DNA of 64,000 bases from Chryseobacterium sp. c4a (GTDB lineage: Bacteria > Bacteroidota > Bacteroidia > Flavobacteriales > Weeksellaceae). The notes below the pieces were generated by a model, which was not told the DNA's origin, did not search any database, and worked only from the letters and a program-made list of their open reading frames with translations. A program made the position numbers and the translations under genes. Positions 53,045 through 61,689 of the stretch are shown here, one piece after another. The stretch lies in NCBI RefSeq assembly GCF_009900745.1, contig NZ_WXVU01000003.1, forward strand, positions 1 to 64,000, written 5' to 3'. The first letter of the stretch is position 1. The number at the start of each line of letters is the position of its first letter.

Positions 53045-53080
53045 CAAAAATATCATGAAAACCTCTGCAATGGTATTGCA
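53045..53080 (-). promoter_or_regulatory. czcA promoter with TGCAAT-N3-ATTGCA operator
   Basis: On the minus strand TGCAATACCATTGCA (plus 53066-53080) is followed after 13 bases by the -7 box TATTTTTG (complement of 53045-53052). The palindrome and the 13-base distance match those before zntA, which suggests that one metalloregulator controls both efflux systems. Confidence 0.7.
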
Positions 53081-53128
53081 AAGTTTCACGCAGGCTTAGA
53101 AAGCATAACTTTCTAACAGTCAATAAAA

Positions 53129-53452
53129 TTAAATTTTAGGAGGTTGCCAGATAGGATCGTATACCTGGTAGGCAAAATCGTTTTTATGAAATAAGATTTT
53201 CTTTGAAAAATAAGCAGGAATCTGCTCAGGGATTTCCAATAACGGATCCATTTTAAATGCTGAAACCGTCATCTGACAACAGCTGCAGGCACACAATGGA
53301 GAACAGATATCTCCTTTGTCTGTAGAATGAGTCTCGGAAATGCTTAAAGAAATACTTTTGTTTCCTGAGTTCAATGGATGAGACACATCTTCACATGGCA
53401 TCAGTGATAACGCCATGAAATAAATTGCCAGTATCCATCTTAACAGGTTCAT
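53129..53452 (-). CDS. Cys-rich small exported protein (DUF6660-like)
   Basis: The 107-residue protein has an N-terminal hydrophobic signal (MNLLRWILAIYFMALSLMPC). A Cys cluster near residue 50 reads CSPLCACSCCQ, and the tail ends IWQPPKI. I recognise the pattern from the DUF6660 proteins that often precede heavy-metal RND operons in Bacteroidota. The six clustered Cys suggest metal binding in the periplasm. The czcA promoter lies between this gene and czcA, so the two can be transcribed separately. Confidence 0.75.
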   Translation of the reverse strand: MNLLRWILAIYFMALSLMPCEDVSHPLNSGNKSISLSISETHSTDKGDICSPLCACSCCQMTVSAFKMDPLLEIPEQIPAYFSKKILFHKNDFAYQVYDPIWQPPKI

Positions 53453-53487
53453 TGTTACAAAGGTAAAGTTTTTTTCTAAAATGGTAA

Positions 53488-53661
53488 ATCCTTAGAATTT
53501 TAAATAATAGGATAATTTATTATAATTGCTTAAATTGTGCTCCTGCAGAGTCCGATCCTTTGAGACAAACACAAATGCTTACTAAATCTTCAACTACAAT
53601 ACAACAGATTAATCAAATGGGAGTAGCAGCCATTGGACCCAACCTATTTAGAATTACTCCA
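53488..53661 (+). pseudogene. severed C-terminal tail of an exported or toxin-like protein
   Basis: A plus-strand frame is open from just after a stop at 53485 to the stop at 53659-53661. Its last 32 codons (RQTQMLTKSSTT ... IGPNLFRITP) have clear protein-like composition, but there is no convincing start, promoter or 5' part. The ending resembles those of polymorphic-toxin C-terminal domains that I have seen, but no family is certain. It lies 21 bases before the 326-residue gene, the usual toxin-immunity spacing. I read it as what remains of a toxin whose downstream gene survived. Confidence 0.45.
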
Positions 53662-53682
53662 TGACCCATTCCAACTTAAAAT

Positions 53683-54663
53683 ATGAATCAATTTTCACAT
53701 ATAGAACTGAATGAAGGAAAATTTTCTGAAGAAACGCTGAAATACATTCTTACAATTCAAAATACGTATTTAGAATGTACTTTGTTTCAAAAAATTCTTG
53801 ACCCCCGCATAAAATACGAGGATCTTGATCCGCACATCGAGTTTTTGAAAGAACGACTTTCTCATTTAGAATTTTTTGTAGATTATACAGATGTTACTTT
53901 TGATAATAAAATTCCTGGATATAGTCAGTATAAATATGTTGATGGACAAAAAATTGATGATTCGTGGGTGATTACTGATCTTACACACCAAATTCAAAAT
54001 TTTTCAAAAGAATTATTTTGGGCAGACAAAGAAGAAATGAATCATTACAAAACCATTTCCTGTTTTGATTGTTTTGAAGAAAAGCTGGTACCAAAAGCAA
54101 AAATGTTTACGGCATTAGCAAATGCTGCTTTTTTCAATGTAGATAGTTGGATTCAATATTATCAGGATCTTTTAGATCTAAAGTTTCCTGACTTTTCACA
54201 GAAATTAGTTTTGGGCAAAAAGATAATTAAATATCGCCCCTTTAAAGGAAGTTTCTATTTAGGGATTGAAACCGATTATCAATCTTGTAAAACCAATTTT
54301 AGAAAAGGAAAATGGGAAGAACCTGAATATAAACTTATCATTTTTAAGAAAGTAACAGATAAGAAAATAGAAAATATCGTTGTATTTAACAAGTTTGTAC
54401 ATCCTTTCTTTAATCCACCCGTTTTTTCATTCGAAAAGTATAGATATGCTGAAAATTCAATTAAGGTAAGTGAATTAGAATTCTCTCTTAAATATATGAT
54501 AGAAAAAGAATTCTTAGAAAATGACATGGTTAAAATGTATATCTCAGAAGAGTTCGGAGATCTATTAAAACAACATGCCTACTTCTACTATGATCTCTTG
54601 CATCATACAACTAAAGAATTTATTAATTTTATTGAAGAGTCTTTTGAAGATAATGAAATTTAA
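53683..54663 (+). CDS. hypothetical protein, possible orphan immunity protein
   Basis: The 326-residue soluble protein is rich in Phe, Tyr, Lys and Glu, with no signal peptide, membrane helix or motif I recognise. It has no homologue known to me. Low complexity is absent, so it looks like a genuine folded protein. It directly follows what seems to be the C-terminal tail of a broken toxin-like gene and lies in an accessory pocket between conserved operons; orphan immunity is therefore a reasonable but unproven reading. A terminator follows at 54679. Confidence 0.7.
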   Translation: MNQFSHIELNEGKFSEETLKYILTIQNTYLECTLFQKILDPRIKYEDLDPHIEFLKERLSHLEFFVDYTDVTFDNKIPGYSQYKYVDGQKIDDSWVITDLTHQIQNFSKELFWADKEEMNHYKTISCFDCFEEKLVPKAKMFTALANAAFFNVDSWIQYYQDLLDLKFPDFSQKLVLGKKIIKYRPFKGSFYLGIETDYQSCKTNFRKGKWEEPEYKLIIFKKVTDKKIENIVVFNKFVHPFFNPPVFSFEKYRYAENSIKVSELEFSLKYMIEKEFLENDMVKMYISEEFGDLLKQHAYFYYDLLHHTTKEFINFIEESFEDNEI

Positions 54664-54678
54664 TAACTTATAACATTT

Positions 54679-54706
54679 AAACAGTCTCATCAATGAGACA
54701 GTTTTT
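54679..54706 (+). terminator. intrinsic terminator
   Basis: The stem AAACAGTCTCAT / ATGAGACAGTTT (one central mismatch) is followed by TTATT, just after the stop codon of the 326-residue gene. Confidence 0.8.
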
Positions 54707-55109
54707 ATTCAAATATCTCTTTATATTTCAACAAAAAACCTCCGCTAGGCACAGTCTCCAGACTTTGAGTCAAAAAATAAAAGTAATTTATAAACATTCT
54801 CCAAAGTCGGGAAACTTCGGAGAGCAGGGTGAATTCTAAAGTCTTTTATACAGTTTTTACAATCAGACTATGCTTCCAACAGTAATTTTCCAATTATCAA
54901 AACAAATACCATTTTTCACTTTCTGTGATCACCCAAATAATGTTCTTACCTTTGTAAGATCAAAAAGACTCATTTATCTCATATGTATTTTAAAATTTAT
55001 CTGGATAATTTTGTTATCAAGGATAGCATAAAAGTTAAGTTTTAGAAGTAAATTGATGACTTAGATATTTTTTATTCTTTATACAATTTTATAAATACTC
55101 AACATTTAA
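54707..55109. other. gene-free spacer in the accessory pocket
   Basis: No gene is visible. A short imperfect hairpin CTCCAAAGT ... ACTTCGGAG lies near 54810-54833. The rest is AT-rich. Confidence 0.45.
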
Positions 55110-55574
55110 ATGAAATTATTCAAGATCAATATACTTCTCATAGGATTCTGTTTCATCCTATTTTCATGTGAGAGAAAGGAAACATTAAGCGAAGATATTA
55201 CTATATTAACCCCAAGTAGAAATCTCTCTACTATTCTTGGAACTGATATTTATACATCAAATCTTCAGATTGAACCGGATACCTCTGATACCCTTAGGTT
55301 TAAATTAACAGAAAAAGATTGGGCAATTTTAAAAGAAAGCTTTGACAAGAACCAGATTCATCTTATCAATGACAACACAAAAATAGGACAAAGAACCAAT
55401 TCTATTTATATGTCCGATAGAATTAAAATCAGAACAAATAAAAGGTTGTTATCATTGCAATACCATTATTTTATTGAAAAAAGAGAAAAATTTGATAGTG
55501 TAAAGAGTATCAATTTCAATAAATTTATGAAGACTTTTGACTCTTTGGTATATTACAGATCTCAAGGTAAATAA
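55110..55574 (+). CDS. small lipoprotein of unknown function
   Basis: The 154-residue protein has a lipoprotein signal (MKLFKINILLIGFCFILFSC, Cys20 lipidated). A polar domain of about 130 residues follows with no motif I recognise (for example FKLTEKDWAILKESFDK). It stands alone between the 326-residue gene and the susD remnant, and its low-GC codon use matches its neighbours. An immunity lipoprotein acting in the periplasm is one possibility; nothing proves it. Confidence 0.65.
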   Translation: MKLFKINILLIGFCFILFSCERKETLSEDITILTPSRNLSTILGTDIYTSNLQIEPDTSDTLRFKLTEKDWAILKESFDKNQIHLINDNTKIGQRTNSIYMSDRIKIRTNKRLLSLQYHYFIEKREKFDSVKSINFNKFMKTFDSLVYYRSQGK

Positions 55575-55644
55575 TTTATAAAACTTTTGTCAGTGCCAGT
55601 ATTACTCATGCCGATTCTAAGACAACTGTACTTGGGAAAGTATC

Positions 55645-55765
55645 GGACTGTAGATTATAAATTGTGATTATTTTCAATTTCCTTCAATGGAATACTAAAT
55701 AACAATTGCTGTTTAAAATAAGTAGAATCTTATTAGAAAGAGGAACAAACATACATATTTTAGCA
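55645..55765 (-). pseudogene. decayed duplicate of the susD 3' end
   Basis: Bases 55646-55749 align with 56382-56480, the stop codon and last 30 codons of the susD-like gene, including GGACTGTA, TATAAATTG, GATTATTTTCAAT, TCCTTCAATGG and TCTTATTAG in the same order. Substitutions and a 3-base gap have broken the reading frame. The copy lies 0.7 kb away in the same orientation, leaving the 163-residue gene between the two. Confidence 0.7.
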
Positions 55766-55799
55766 TTTAGTAATATATTTTCTGGCAGAAAACCTAGCT

Positions 55800-56291
55800 T
55801 TGCTAGAAATACAGAATCAAATACTCCATCCATTAATAGACTTTTCGGAAATGATGACTATACACAAAGGAATTATAACAGAAAATAATTTAGAATCTGA
55901 TTTGGCATATATGGGATACACTTTAACAATCGAGCAAATAGTACTTGTAATGAAAGTGATAAGTCCTGATTTTATTGAGATCGATGGCAACATTTACTTA
56001 CTATCCCATTTTAAAGGTTATAGAGAAAACGATAAAAATAGATTTGACAACACCCCGCAAGGAAAGGAAAAATATATCAACAATCTTTCTATCTCAGATG
56101 TATTTTATTTTTCCGAAGACATCAAATCTCACGAGCCGGAAGCTCATAAGAAAATAGGATTATATATTCTGGAATTTTGGAAGATGAGGCTTTATCATCT
56201 ATTTCCAGATAAAAAATTTGATTTTATTCTCTCTGAAAATGGACTATTTGATGAGAGTGATATTTGTATTACTTTTTACCAAAGTGCATAA
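55800..56291 (+). CDS. hypothetical protein in the accessory pocket
   Basis: Starting from TTG at 55800 the product has 163 residues; the tandem ATGs at 55851 and 55854 are more ordinary starts and would give about 145. It is an acidic, soluble protein rich in Ile, Tyr and Phe without recognisable motifs; the central part reads GNIYLLSHFKGYREND. Size and composition resemble immunity proteins of Bacteroidota, and it lies between two copies of a susD 3' end, so it probably arrived by recombination there. Function unknown. Confidence 0.6.
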   Translation: MLEIQNQILHPLIDFSEMMTIHKGIITENNLESDLAYMGYTLTIEQIVLVMKVISPDFIEIDGNIYLLSHFKGYRENDKNRFDNTPQGKEKYINNLSISDVFYFSEDIKSHEPEAHKKIGLYILEFWKMRLYHLFPDKKFDFILSENGLFDESDICITFYQSA

Positions 56292-56333
56292 CATATTCCA
56301 CTAAAGAAAAATAATTGCATTGGGGATAGAAAC

Positions 56334-56364
56334 AAAAAACCACCGCAAAAGCGGTGGCTAAAAA
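56334..56364 (-). terminator. intrinsic terminator of the SusCD operon
   Basis: On the minus strand CCACCGC-TTTT-GCGGTGG is followed by TTTTTT, 30 bases after the susD-like stop codon. Confidence 0.92.
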
Positions 56365-56393
56365 ATCAAATCTAATTATTGGACTGTATATTA

Positions 56394-57887
56394 TTATAAA
56401 TTGGGATTATTTTCAATCTCCTTCAATGGTATACTGAATAAATAATAAGGGCTGTTCGGAACAAATTGGGTCTTATTAGGAAGGTCAAATACTGTATGGC
56501 CTTTACCATCCACTGTTTTTATCGTTCCGTTAGAGGTTATAATCTGAACTTTGATCGGTTTTCCTTCTCCATCTACAAATGGCTTTCTCACCACTGTCCC
56601 TTGTGTTCTGATAATATCTGATAGAGAGAATCCTTCTCCAAATAATTCTTTTCTTCTTTCAATCAAGATTTCGTTCACAACATCATTCTGTACTAATGAA
56701 CCTGTATAAGCATTAGCTTTTCTTGCGGCTCTCAATTGATTTAAAGCTGTTACTGCCTGAGCTACATTCCCATTTCTGGCTTCTGATTCTGCTTCAATCA
56801 GATACATTTCAGCGGCTCTCATATAGACAATATCTGCAATAAGTGTTGACTTAAATTTAAATTTAGCATATCTCAACAGTCCTTCTCTTGATGGAAGATT
56901 ATCCCATGAGAACAATTGAGTTCTGATATCATTGGTATCAAACAATTTCTGAAAATAGGGATCTGCCATAAAGCTGTAATAATAGCTTCCCGATGAAGAT
57001 ACATCCAGATAGTGGAAAGCATAACTTCCATCTGATTGTTCCTGAGTTTGTCTACTTCCCCAAATCCATTCTTCATTATTAATATCATTGAATCCATCTT
57101 TATACTTTTCCGGAGCCATCAAAGGAAATCCTTCTCTTGCCGTTTTTGCCGCAACAGCAGCTTTACTCCATTCTCCTGTATTCAGATAAACCCTTGCCAA
57201 GATACCGTTTACAACGTTACGGTTAATTTTATCCTTGGTATTTCTTGTATAGTTCTTCAACAGATTATCAGCATCCGTAAGATCACTTTTAATCAGAGTA
57301 TAAATATCTTCAAGGCTTGATTTTTTCTTTGCTACGCTACTTGTCGTTGAAGGTTCTGTATAGATCGGAGCCGTTAATGCAGACTTATCTTTAAGATAGC
57401 TGAATTGATAAAAGCTGGCAATATTAAGATAACAAAAAGCACGTAATGCTTTTGCCTGGCCTTTTACCTGATCTTTTTTCGCCTGGCTTCCTTCCGTTGC
57501 ATCAATTTTCGCAATAACATTATTCATATTATTGATGGTGGAATACAACATCGTCCAGATAAATAGCGGGCGAGACACTGTATTGTTCACCATTTCAGTA
57601 AAATCGTAGGTAGATGCGAAACCGTATTTATTAGTTAATACAGCAACATCGCTTCCCATCGCATCACTTGCTCTTAAAACAGTGGAATATCCAATATTAG
57701 CAAAAGTAGTTCCGTCATTATTGAATTTTGCCCATGTTCCGTTGATTACCGTTTCCGCACTTTCAGCTGTTTTGAAAACCTCTTCACTGGTAGCCTGATC
57801 TGTAGGTGCGGTATCCATTTCACTCTCACAGCTTGTAAGCGACCATAATCCTATTAAAGCAAAAGATAAATATTTTAAATTTTTCAT
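56394..57887 (-). CDS. SusD/RagB-family nutrient-binding outer-membrane lipoprotein
   Basis: The 497-residue lipoprotein (MKNLKYLSFALIGLWSLTSC, Cys20) has the SusD/RagB plan. TPR-like helices carry GQAKALRAFCYLNIASFYQF near residue 140 and NRNVVNGILARVYLNTGEW near 220. The conserved C-terminal part reads VYMRAAEMYLIEAESEARNGN ... ERRKELFGEGF. SusD lids close over the SusC channel to trap substrate. It is the second gene of the SAM-riboswitch operon, 17 bases after susC. Ligand specificity cannot be read from sequence; the riboswitch points to methionine-related peptides or other sulfur compounds. Confidence 0.92.
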   Translation of the reverse strand: MKNLKYLSFALIGLWSLTSCESEMDTAPTDQATSEEVFKTAESAETVINGTWAKFNNDGTTFANIGYSTVLRASDAMGSDVAVLTNKYGFASTYDFTEMVNNTVSRPLFIWTMLYSTINNMNNVIAKIDATEGSQAKKDQVKGQAKALRAFCYLNIASFYQFSYLKDKSALTAPIYTEPSTTSSVAKKKSSLEDIYTLIKSDLTDADNLLKNYTRNTKDKINRNVVNGILARVYLNTGEWSKAAVAAKTAREGFPLMAPEKYKDGFNDINNEEWIWGSRQTQEQSDGSYAFHYLDVSSSGSYYYSFMADPYFQKLFDTNDIRTQLFSWDNLPSREGLLRYAKFKFKSTLIADIVYMRAAEMYLIEAESEARNGNVAQAVTALNQLRAARKANAYTGSLVQNDVVNEILIERRKELFGEGFSLSDIIRTQGTVVRKPFVDGEGKPIKVQIITSNGTIKTVDGKGHTVFDLPNKTQFVPNSPYYLFSIPLKEIENNPNL

Positions 57888-57904
57888 TGTTTAAATTTTA
57901 AAAG

Positions 57905-60847
57905 TTAGAAAGTTGCCTGAAGACCAAAAGTGATCGTTCTCATTGCCGGATATCTGAAATAAGTTGTCCCATCCAATGCCTGCTCAGGATCCATTCCTTT
58001 ATGTTTGTAGAATGTCAGAAGGTTCTCTGCCTGAACATAAATTCTGAACTTTTTCAACCCTAATGTTTCAAAATAATCAGATGGAAGCGTATATCCTAAA
58101 CTTACATTCTTCAGCCTTGCATACGTCCCTGAATAAAGGAATCTTGTAGACGTTGATGTCCAGTTGTTGGTTTTCGTGCTTAAAGCAGGAACATCTGTAT
58201 AAGGATTGTCCGGAGTCCATCTGTTTAGCATTTCTGTTCCCCATGCACGTCCGCCTAAGTTTCCGCTATGTAAGATGGAAGCATAATCTGAATCCAGAAT
58301 CTTCCCACCAATTTTAAATGTTAATAAAGCTGAAAAATCAAAGCTTTTATAATTGATACTTGTGCTCACACCTCCAGTTAGCTTAGGTAAAGCGGAACCT
58401 TGTAATATTTTTGTAGCTTTAGCATATTCGGATGTTGTTCCTTCTACCTGGTTTCCATTGGCATCTTTTGTAATGGTCTTCCATAATGGTTTTCCGTTGC
58501 TTGGGTCTACCCCTGCCCATTCCTGAATGTAAAAATCATATACAGAACCTCCTACATTCAATTGCTTAGTCGTCCCAACCACAAGTGGCCCATTAGGCAA
58601 TTTTGTAATTTTATTATTTAAAGTACTTAGGTTAACATCTACATTCCATTGGAAATCTTCAGTTTTAATAGGTGTGGTAAACAATGAAAATTCAAAACCG
58701 GTATTCTTTATTGTCCCTACATTGGCTGGATAGTCACTAATTCCTAAAGACGGAGCCACTGGTACGTTAAACAGCAAGTTTTTACTTTTTCTTTCAAAAT
58801 ACTCTACATTACCTTTAATCCTGTTATTAAGAATCGCAAACTCTAACCCTACATTCAGGTTAAGGTTAGTTTCCCACATCAGATTAGGAGTACCTACTTT
58901 TTCTAATGTTTTTCCGGGCTCACCAGCAAGCGGTGAATCTTTGTATAATTCCTGGTAAGCATAATAAAGAGCTGAACCATTTGGCTTTTGCAATTTGTCA
59001 TTTCCTTGTCCTCCATAACTTGCACGCAACGTTAATAGATTAAAGAAATTCAGGTTTTTAACAAACTCTTCGTTTGAAAGTTTCCAAGATCCGCCGACAG
59101 ACCAAAATGTTCCCCATCTGTTATTTTTTAAAAATCTGGAAGAACTATCTGCTCTTGTTGATGCGGATAAGAAATATTTATTATCAAAATCATACTCCAC
59201 TTTTCCAAGGAAACTCAATAAACTTAATTTATCACTATTTCCGCCGAAATCTACCAATAAAGAAGCTGCGTCAGGCTCATAATAGTTAGGTAATGAAAAT
59301 CCTTGTCTGCTTCCTGAAATAATCTGGTAATCATATTTGTAAAATTCATGACCTCCCAAAACATTAATATGATGCTTACCAAACTTTTTATCATAGGTCA
59401 GGATATTACTGGTAGTATAAGAAAGCGTTCTGCTGTTGGTTTTTCTTACAGATCCTCCGGTCTCTTTTCCTTGGCCAAGAAGTGGATTCGTATAATAATG
59501 CTCGTTATAGTTTACCAAATCAACAGAAAAGCTTGATCTAAATTTCAATTCCGGAAGGAACGTTAATTCCATAAAACCTTTTCCTGAAAAGTTATCAATC
59601 TTATTTTCATTCTTATCCAATGGTAAGCTTGCCGCTAAGTTCTGATTCTGAAGTGCTGCCGTAGGTCTGTATCTCCCAAAATCATACACCTTGTTTCCAT
59701 CAGCGTCTAATACGTAAGAGCCGTCAGGATTTCTTTCAAAGTACGGATAGAAAGAAGGGATTGCTCTCGCAGCCTGAATAATATTGCTTGCTTTAGAATC
59801 TGAAGAACTCGGTGCCTGTTGAATACTGTTGGTATAACTTAAGTTCACCCCAACATTCAGCCACTTTTTAACTTCTGAGTTAATCTTTAACCTTGTATTA
59901 TATCTTTTAAATCCGGATTCAATGGCCATTCCTTTATCATCCAGATATCCTAATGAAAAGAAGTAATTACTTTTCTCACTTCCGCCACTGATATCAAGAT
60001 CTACCTGATTTCTGGAAGCTACTCTTTGTAAGACATCTCTCCAGTCATCATTCCATAAAGCTCTTGCTCCCGGTAATAACTTTCCGTCAGTGCCTATTGG
60101 TTTTGGATAATTAGCTCCATAAGGATTAATCCCTAAATTAGAAATAATATTATCCGTCGCCATCTGCGCTGCCTGCTGTGCAGAAATTGAACCAGACTGA
60201 TATCCGTTTCTCATTGCCTCCCAGTATAATTGGAAATACTGATCAGTATTTACTTGTTCATAGTCTTTTACGGCTCTGCCTGAGAATCCCTGGCTTATAT
60301 TAAAGTTCACTCTCGCTTCTCCTTTTTTACCGGATTTTGTAGTAACAATAATAATTCCGTTTGCCCCTCTGGAACCATACAATGCACTTGCTGTTGCATC
60401 TTTTAGTACACTGATAGATTCTATATCATTGGGGCTGATTCCATTGATATTTCCGTCAAAAGGAATCCCATCTACAACATATAATGGTTCACTGGAAGCA
60501 CTTACCGAACCTACTCCTCTGATTCTGATGGTAGCAGTAGCTCCAGGTTGTCCCGAAGCACCCGTAACCTGAATTCCGGGAACTTGCCCTTCCAATGCTT
60601 TAGTAACATTGGTTACAGGTCTGTTATTGATTTTATCGCTGGAAATTGTTGCTACCGATCCGGTATAACTGTTTCTTTTCGCTTTTCCATAAGCTACCAC
60701 TACTACTTCATCAATTTCCTTTTCTCTAAGAGTATCTTTTTTAGGTTTGGAGTTCTGTGCATTGACACTTACAATTCCCAGAAAAAATACAGCAACTGGT
60801 GGAATCCAAACTTTAGAATTAAATAAATTTTTATTAATCATAATCAA
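57905..60847 (-). CDS. SusC/RagA-family TonB-linked outer-membrane transporter
   Basis: The 980-residue protein has a signal peptide (residues 1-31, ending VSVNAQ). The TonB-box region DEVVVVAYGKAKR (about 47-59) follows almost at once, so the N-terminal carboxypeptidase-regulatory-like domain of most SusC proteins is missing. The plug shows VTKALEGQVPGIQVTGASGQP, IRIRGVGS, PLYVVDGIPFDGN and SVLKDATASALYGSRGANG, the RagA signature set. The barrel ends in MRTITFGLQATF. It forms the transport channel with the SusD partner and is controlled by the S-box RNA and hairpin in its leader. Confidence 0.93.
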   Translation of the reverse strand: MIMINKNLFNSKVWIPPVAVFFLGIVSVNAQNSKPKKDTLREKEIDEVVVVAYGKAKRNSYTGSVATISSDKINNRPVTNVTKALEGQVPGIQVTGASGQPGATATIRIRGVGSVSASSEPLYVVDGIPFDGNINGISPNDIESISVLKDATASALYGSRGANGIIIVTTKSGKKGEARVNFNISQGFSGRAVKDYEQVNTDQYFQLYWEAMRNGYQSGSISAQQAAQMATDNIISNLGINPYGANYPKPIGTDGKLLPGARALWNDDWRDVLQRVASRNQVDLDISGGSEKSNYFFSLGYLDDKGMAIESGFKRYNTRLKINSEVKKWLNVGVNLSYTNSIQQAPSSSDSKASNIIQAARAIPSFYPYFERNPDGSYVLDADGNKVYDFGRYRPTAALQNQNLAASLPLDKNENKIDNFSGKGFMELTFLPELKFRSSFSVDLVNYNEHYYTNPLLGQGKETGGSVRKTNSRTLSYTTSNILTYDKKFGKHHINVLGGHEFYKYDYQIISGSRQGFSLPNYYEPDAASLLVDFGGNSDKLSLLSFLGKVEYDFDNKYFLSASTRADSSSRFLKNNRWGTFWSVGGSWKLSNEEFVKNLNFFNLLTLRASYGGQGNDKLQKPNGSALYYAYQELYKDSPLAGEPGKTLEKVGTPNLMWETNLNLNVGLEFAILNNRIKGNVEYFERKSKNLLFNVPVAPSLGISDYPANVGTIKNTGFEFSLFTTPIKTEDFQWNVDVNLSTLNNKITKLPNGPLVVGTTKQLNVGGSVYDFYIQEWAGVDPSNGKPLWKTITKDANGNQVEGTTSEYAKATKILQGSALPKLTGGVSTSINYKSFDFSALLTFKIGGKILDSDYASILHSGNLGGRAWGTEMLNRWTPDNPYTDVPALSTKTNNWTSTSTRFLYSGTYARLKNVSLGYTLPSDYFETLGLKKFRIYVQAENLLTFYKHKGMDPEQALDGTTYFRYPAMRTITFGLQATF

Positions 60848-60872
60848 TTTTGTTTACCATATATTAAAATTT

Positions 60873-60902
60873 TGCCCTTTACTGAAAAGTCAGCAAAGGG
60901 CA
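60873..60902 (-). terminator. hairpin of the SAM riboswitch expression platform
   Basis: On the minus strand TGCCCTTTGCTGA / TCAGTAAAGGGCA forms a 13-bp stem (one G-T pair) after the aptamer and 25 bases before the susC ATG. It is followed by AAATTTT, not a clean T-run, so it may be a terminator or a translation-control hairpin. Confidence 0.65.
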
Positions 60903-60925
60903 TCGATAAATACGATAAACCAAAT

Positions 60926-61021
60926 GCTTATTTTTCCTTTAAAGGCTGAATGTAACACCTTACACAATGCAGGTTGTCAAGATTTCGCAGGGTCAGTTCC
61001 CTCCATCTTTCTTTATAAGCC
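60926..61021 (-). ncRNA. SAM-I (S-box) riboswitch
   Basis: On the minus strand the S-box blocks occur in order: CTTAT (P1), AAAGAAAGATGGAGGGA, ACTGACCCTGCGAAATCT, TGACAACC, AAGGTGTTACATTC and the closing ATAAG. The spacing and the kink-turn-side GATGGAGGGA fit the SAM-I aptamer. It lies between a strong promoter and the susC gene. It should lower susCD expression when S-adenosylmethionine is abundant. Confidence 0.9.
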
Positions 61022-61036
61022 GATCGAAATATGGTT

Positions 61037-61068
61037 GCAAAGCTATAAACTTTTAGTCTATAAAACAA
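61037..61068 (-). promoter_or_regulatory. promoter of the SAM-riboswitch/SusCD operon
   Basis: On the minus strand TTG (complement of 61066-61068), a 20-base spacer and TAGCTTTGC (complement of 61037-61045) match the flavobacterial consensus. Transcription would start near 61030, just before the riboswitch P1 stem. Confidence 0.82.
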
Positions 61069-61264
61069 GTAGACTTATTGTTTTTTCATGATAATTTTTC
61101 AAAAATTAACATAAGTTTTTATTAAAACCCATTACAAAAAGGAATTACAATGATTGCCATATTATTAAACATGATAAATATCATTATCAATAATGTAATT
61201 ATTAAAACATGAGAGATTCTAAAGTTTTTGATCTTTAATTGAAAAAACTTTTTAATTTTATAGA

Positions 61265-61672
61265 ATGAAAGTTTTGATTATAAATGGGCCAAACCTAAAT
61301 CTCTTAGGTACCCGGGAACCTGAAATCTATGGAAACATCTCCATGGAAACTTATCTGGAAAACTTAAAATCGGAGTTCCAAACTCATGAACTAGGTTATT
61401 ATCAATCCAATATTGAAGGAGAATTAATCAACAGACTTCAGGAAGATGATTTTGATGCTGTTGTGATTAATCCGGGAGCTTTTACCCATTATTCCTATGC
61501 CATTGCAGATTGCCTAAAGAACATTCAGAAACCAAAGGTTGAAGTTCACATCAGTAATATCTATAAAAGAGAAGAATTCAGACAGAAATCTGTTACAGCA
61601 GCTAATACTGATGCTGTTTTATCCGGATTTGGAATGGATGGATATAGATTGGCGATACTGAGTTTAAAATAA
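61265..61672 (+). CDS. aroQ: type II 3-dehydroquinate dehydratase
   Basis: The 135-residue protein is a typical type II dehydroquinase: it begins MKVLIINGPNLNLLGTREPEIYG (catalytic Tyr22, Arg17). It has NPGAFTHYSYAIADCL for substrate binding and VEVHISNIYKREEFRQ with the catalytic His. It converts 3-dehydroquinate to 3-dehydroshikimate in the shikimate pathway, in the cytoplasm, as a dodecamer in this family. It is somewhat shorter at the C-terminus than most homologues. The next gene follows after 17 bases. Confidence 0.96.
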   Translation: MKVLIINGPNLNLLGTREPEIYGNISMETYLENLKSEFQTHELGYYQSNIEGELINRLQEDDFDAVVINPGAFTHYSYAIADCLKNIQKPKVEVHISNIYKREEFRQKSVTAANTDAVLSGFGMDGYRLAILSLK

Positions 61673-61689
61673 GTTTGCCTACAAAACAT

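Noticed and set aside
54279..54527. 82-codon minus-strand frame inside the 326-residue hypothetical gene
   Set aside because: The plus-strand frame is far longer and has a clean start and terminator.
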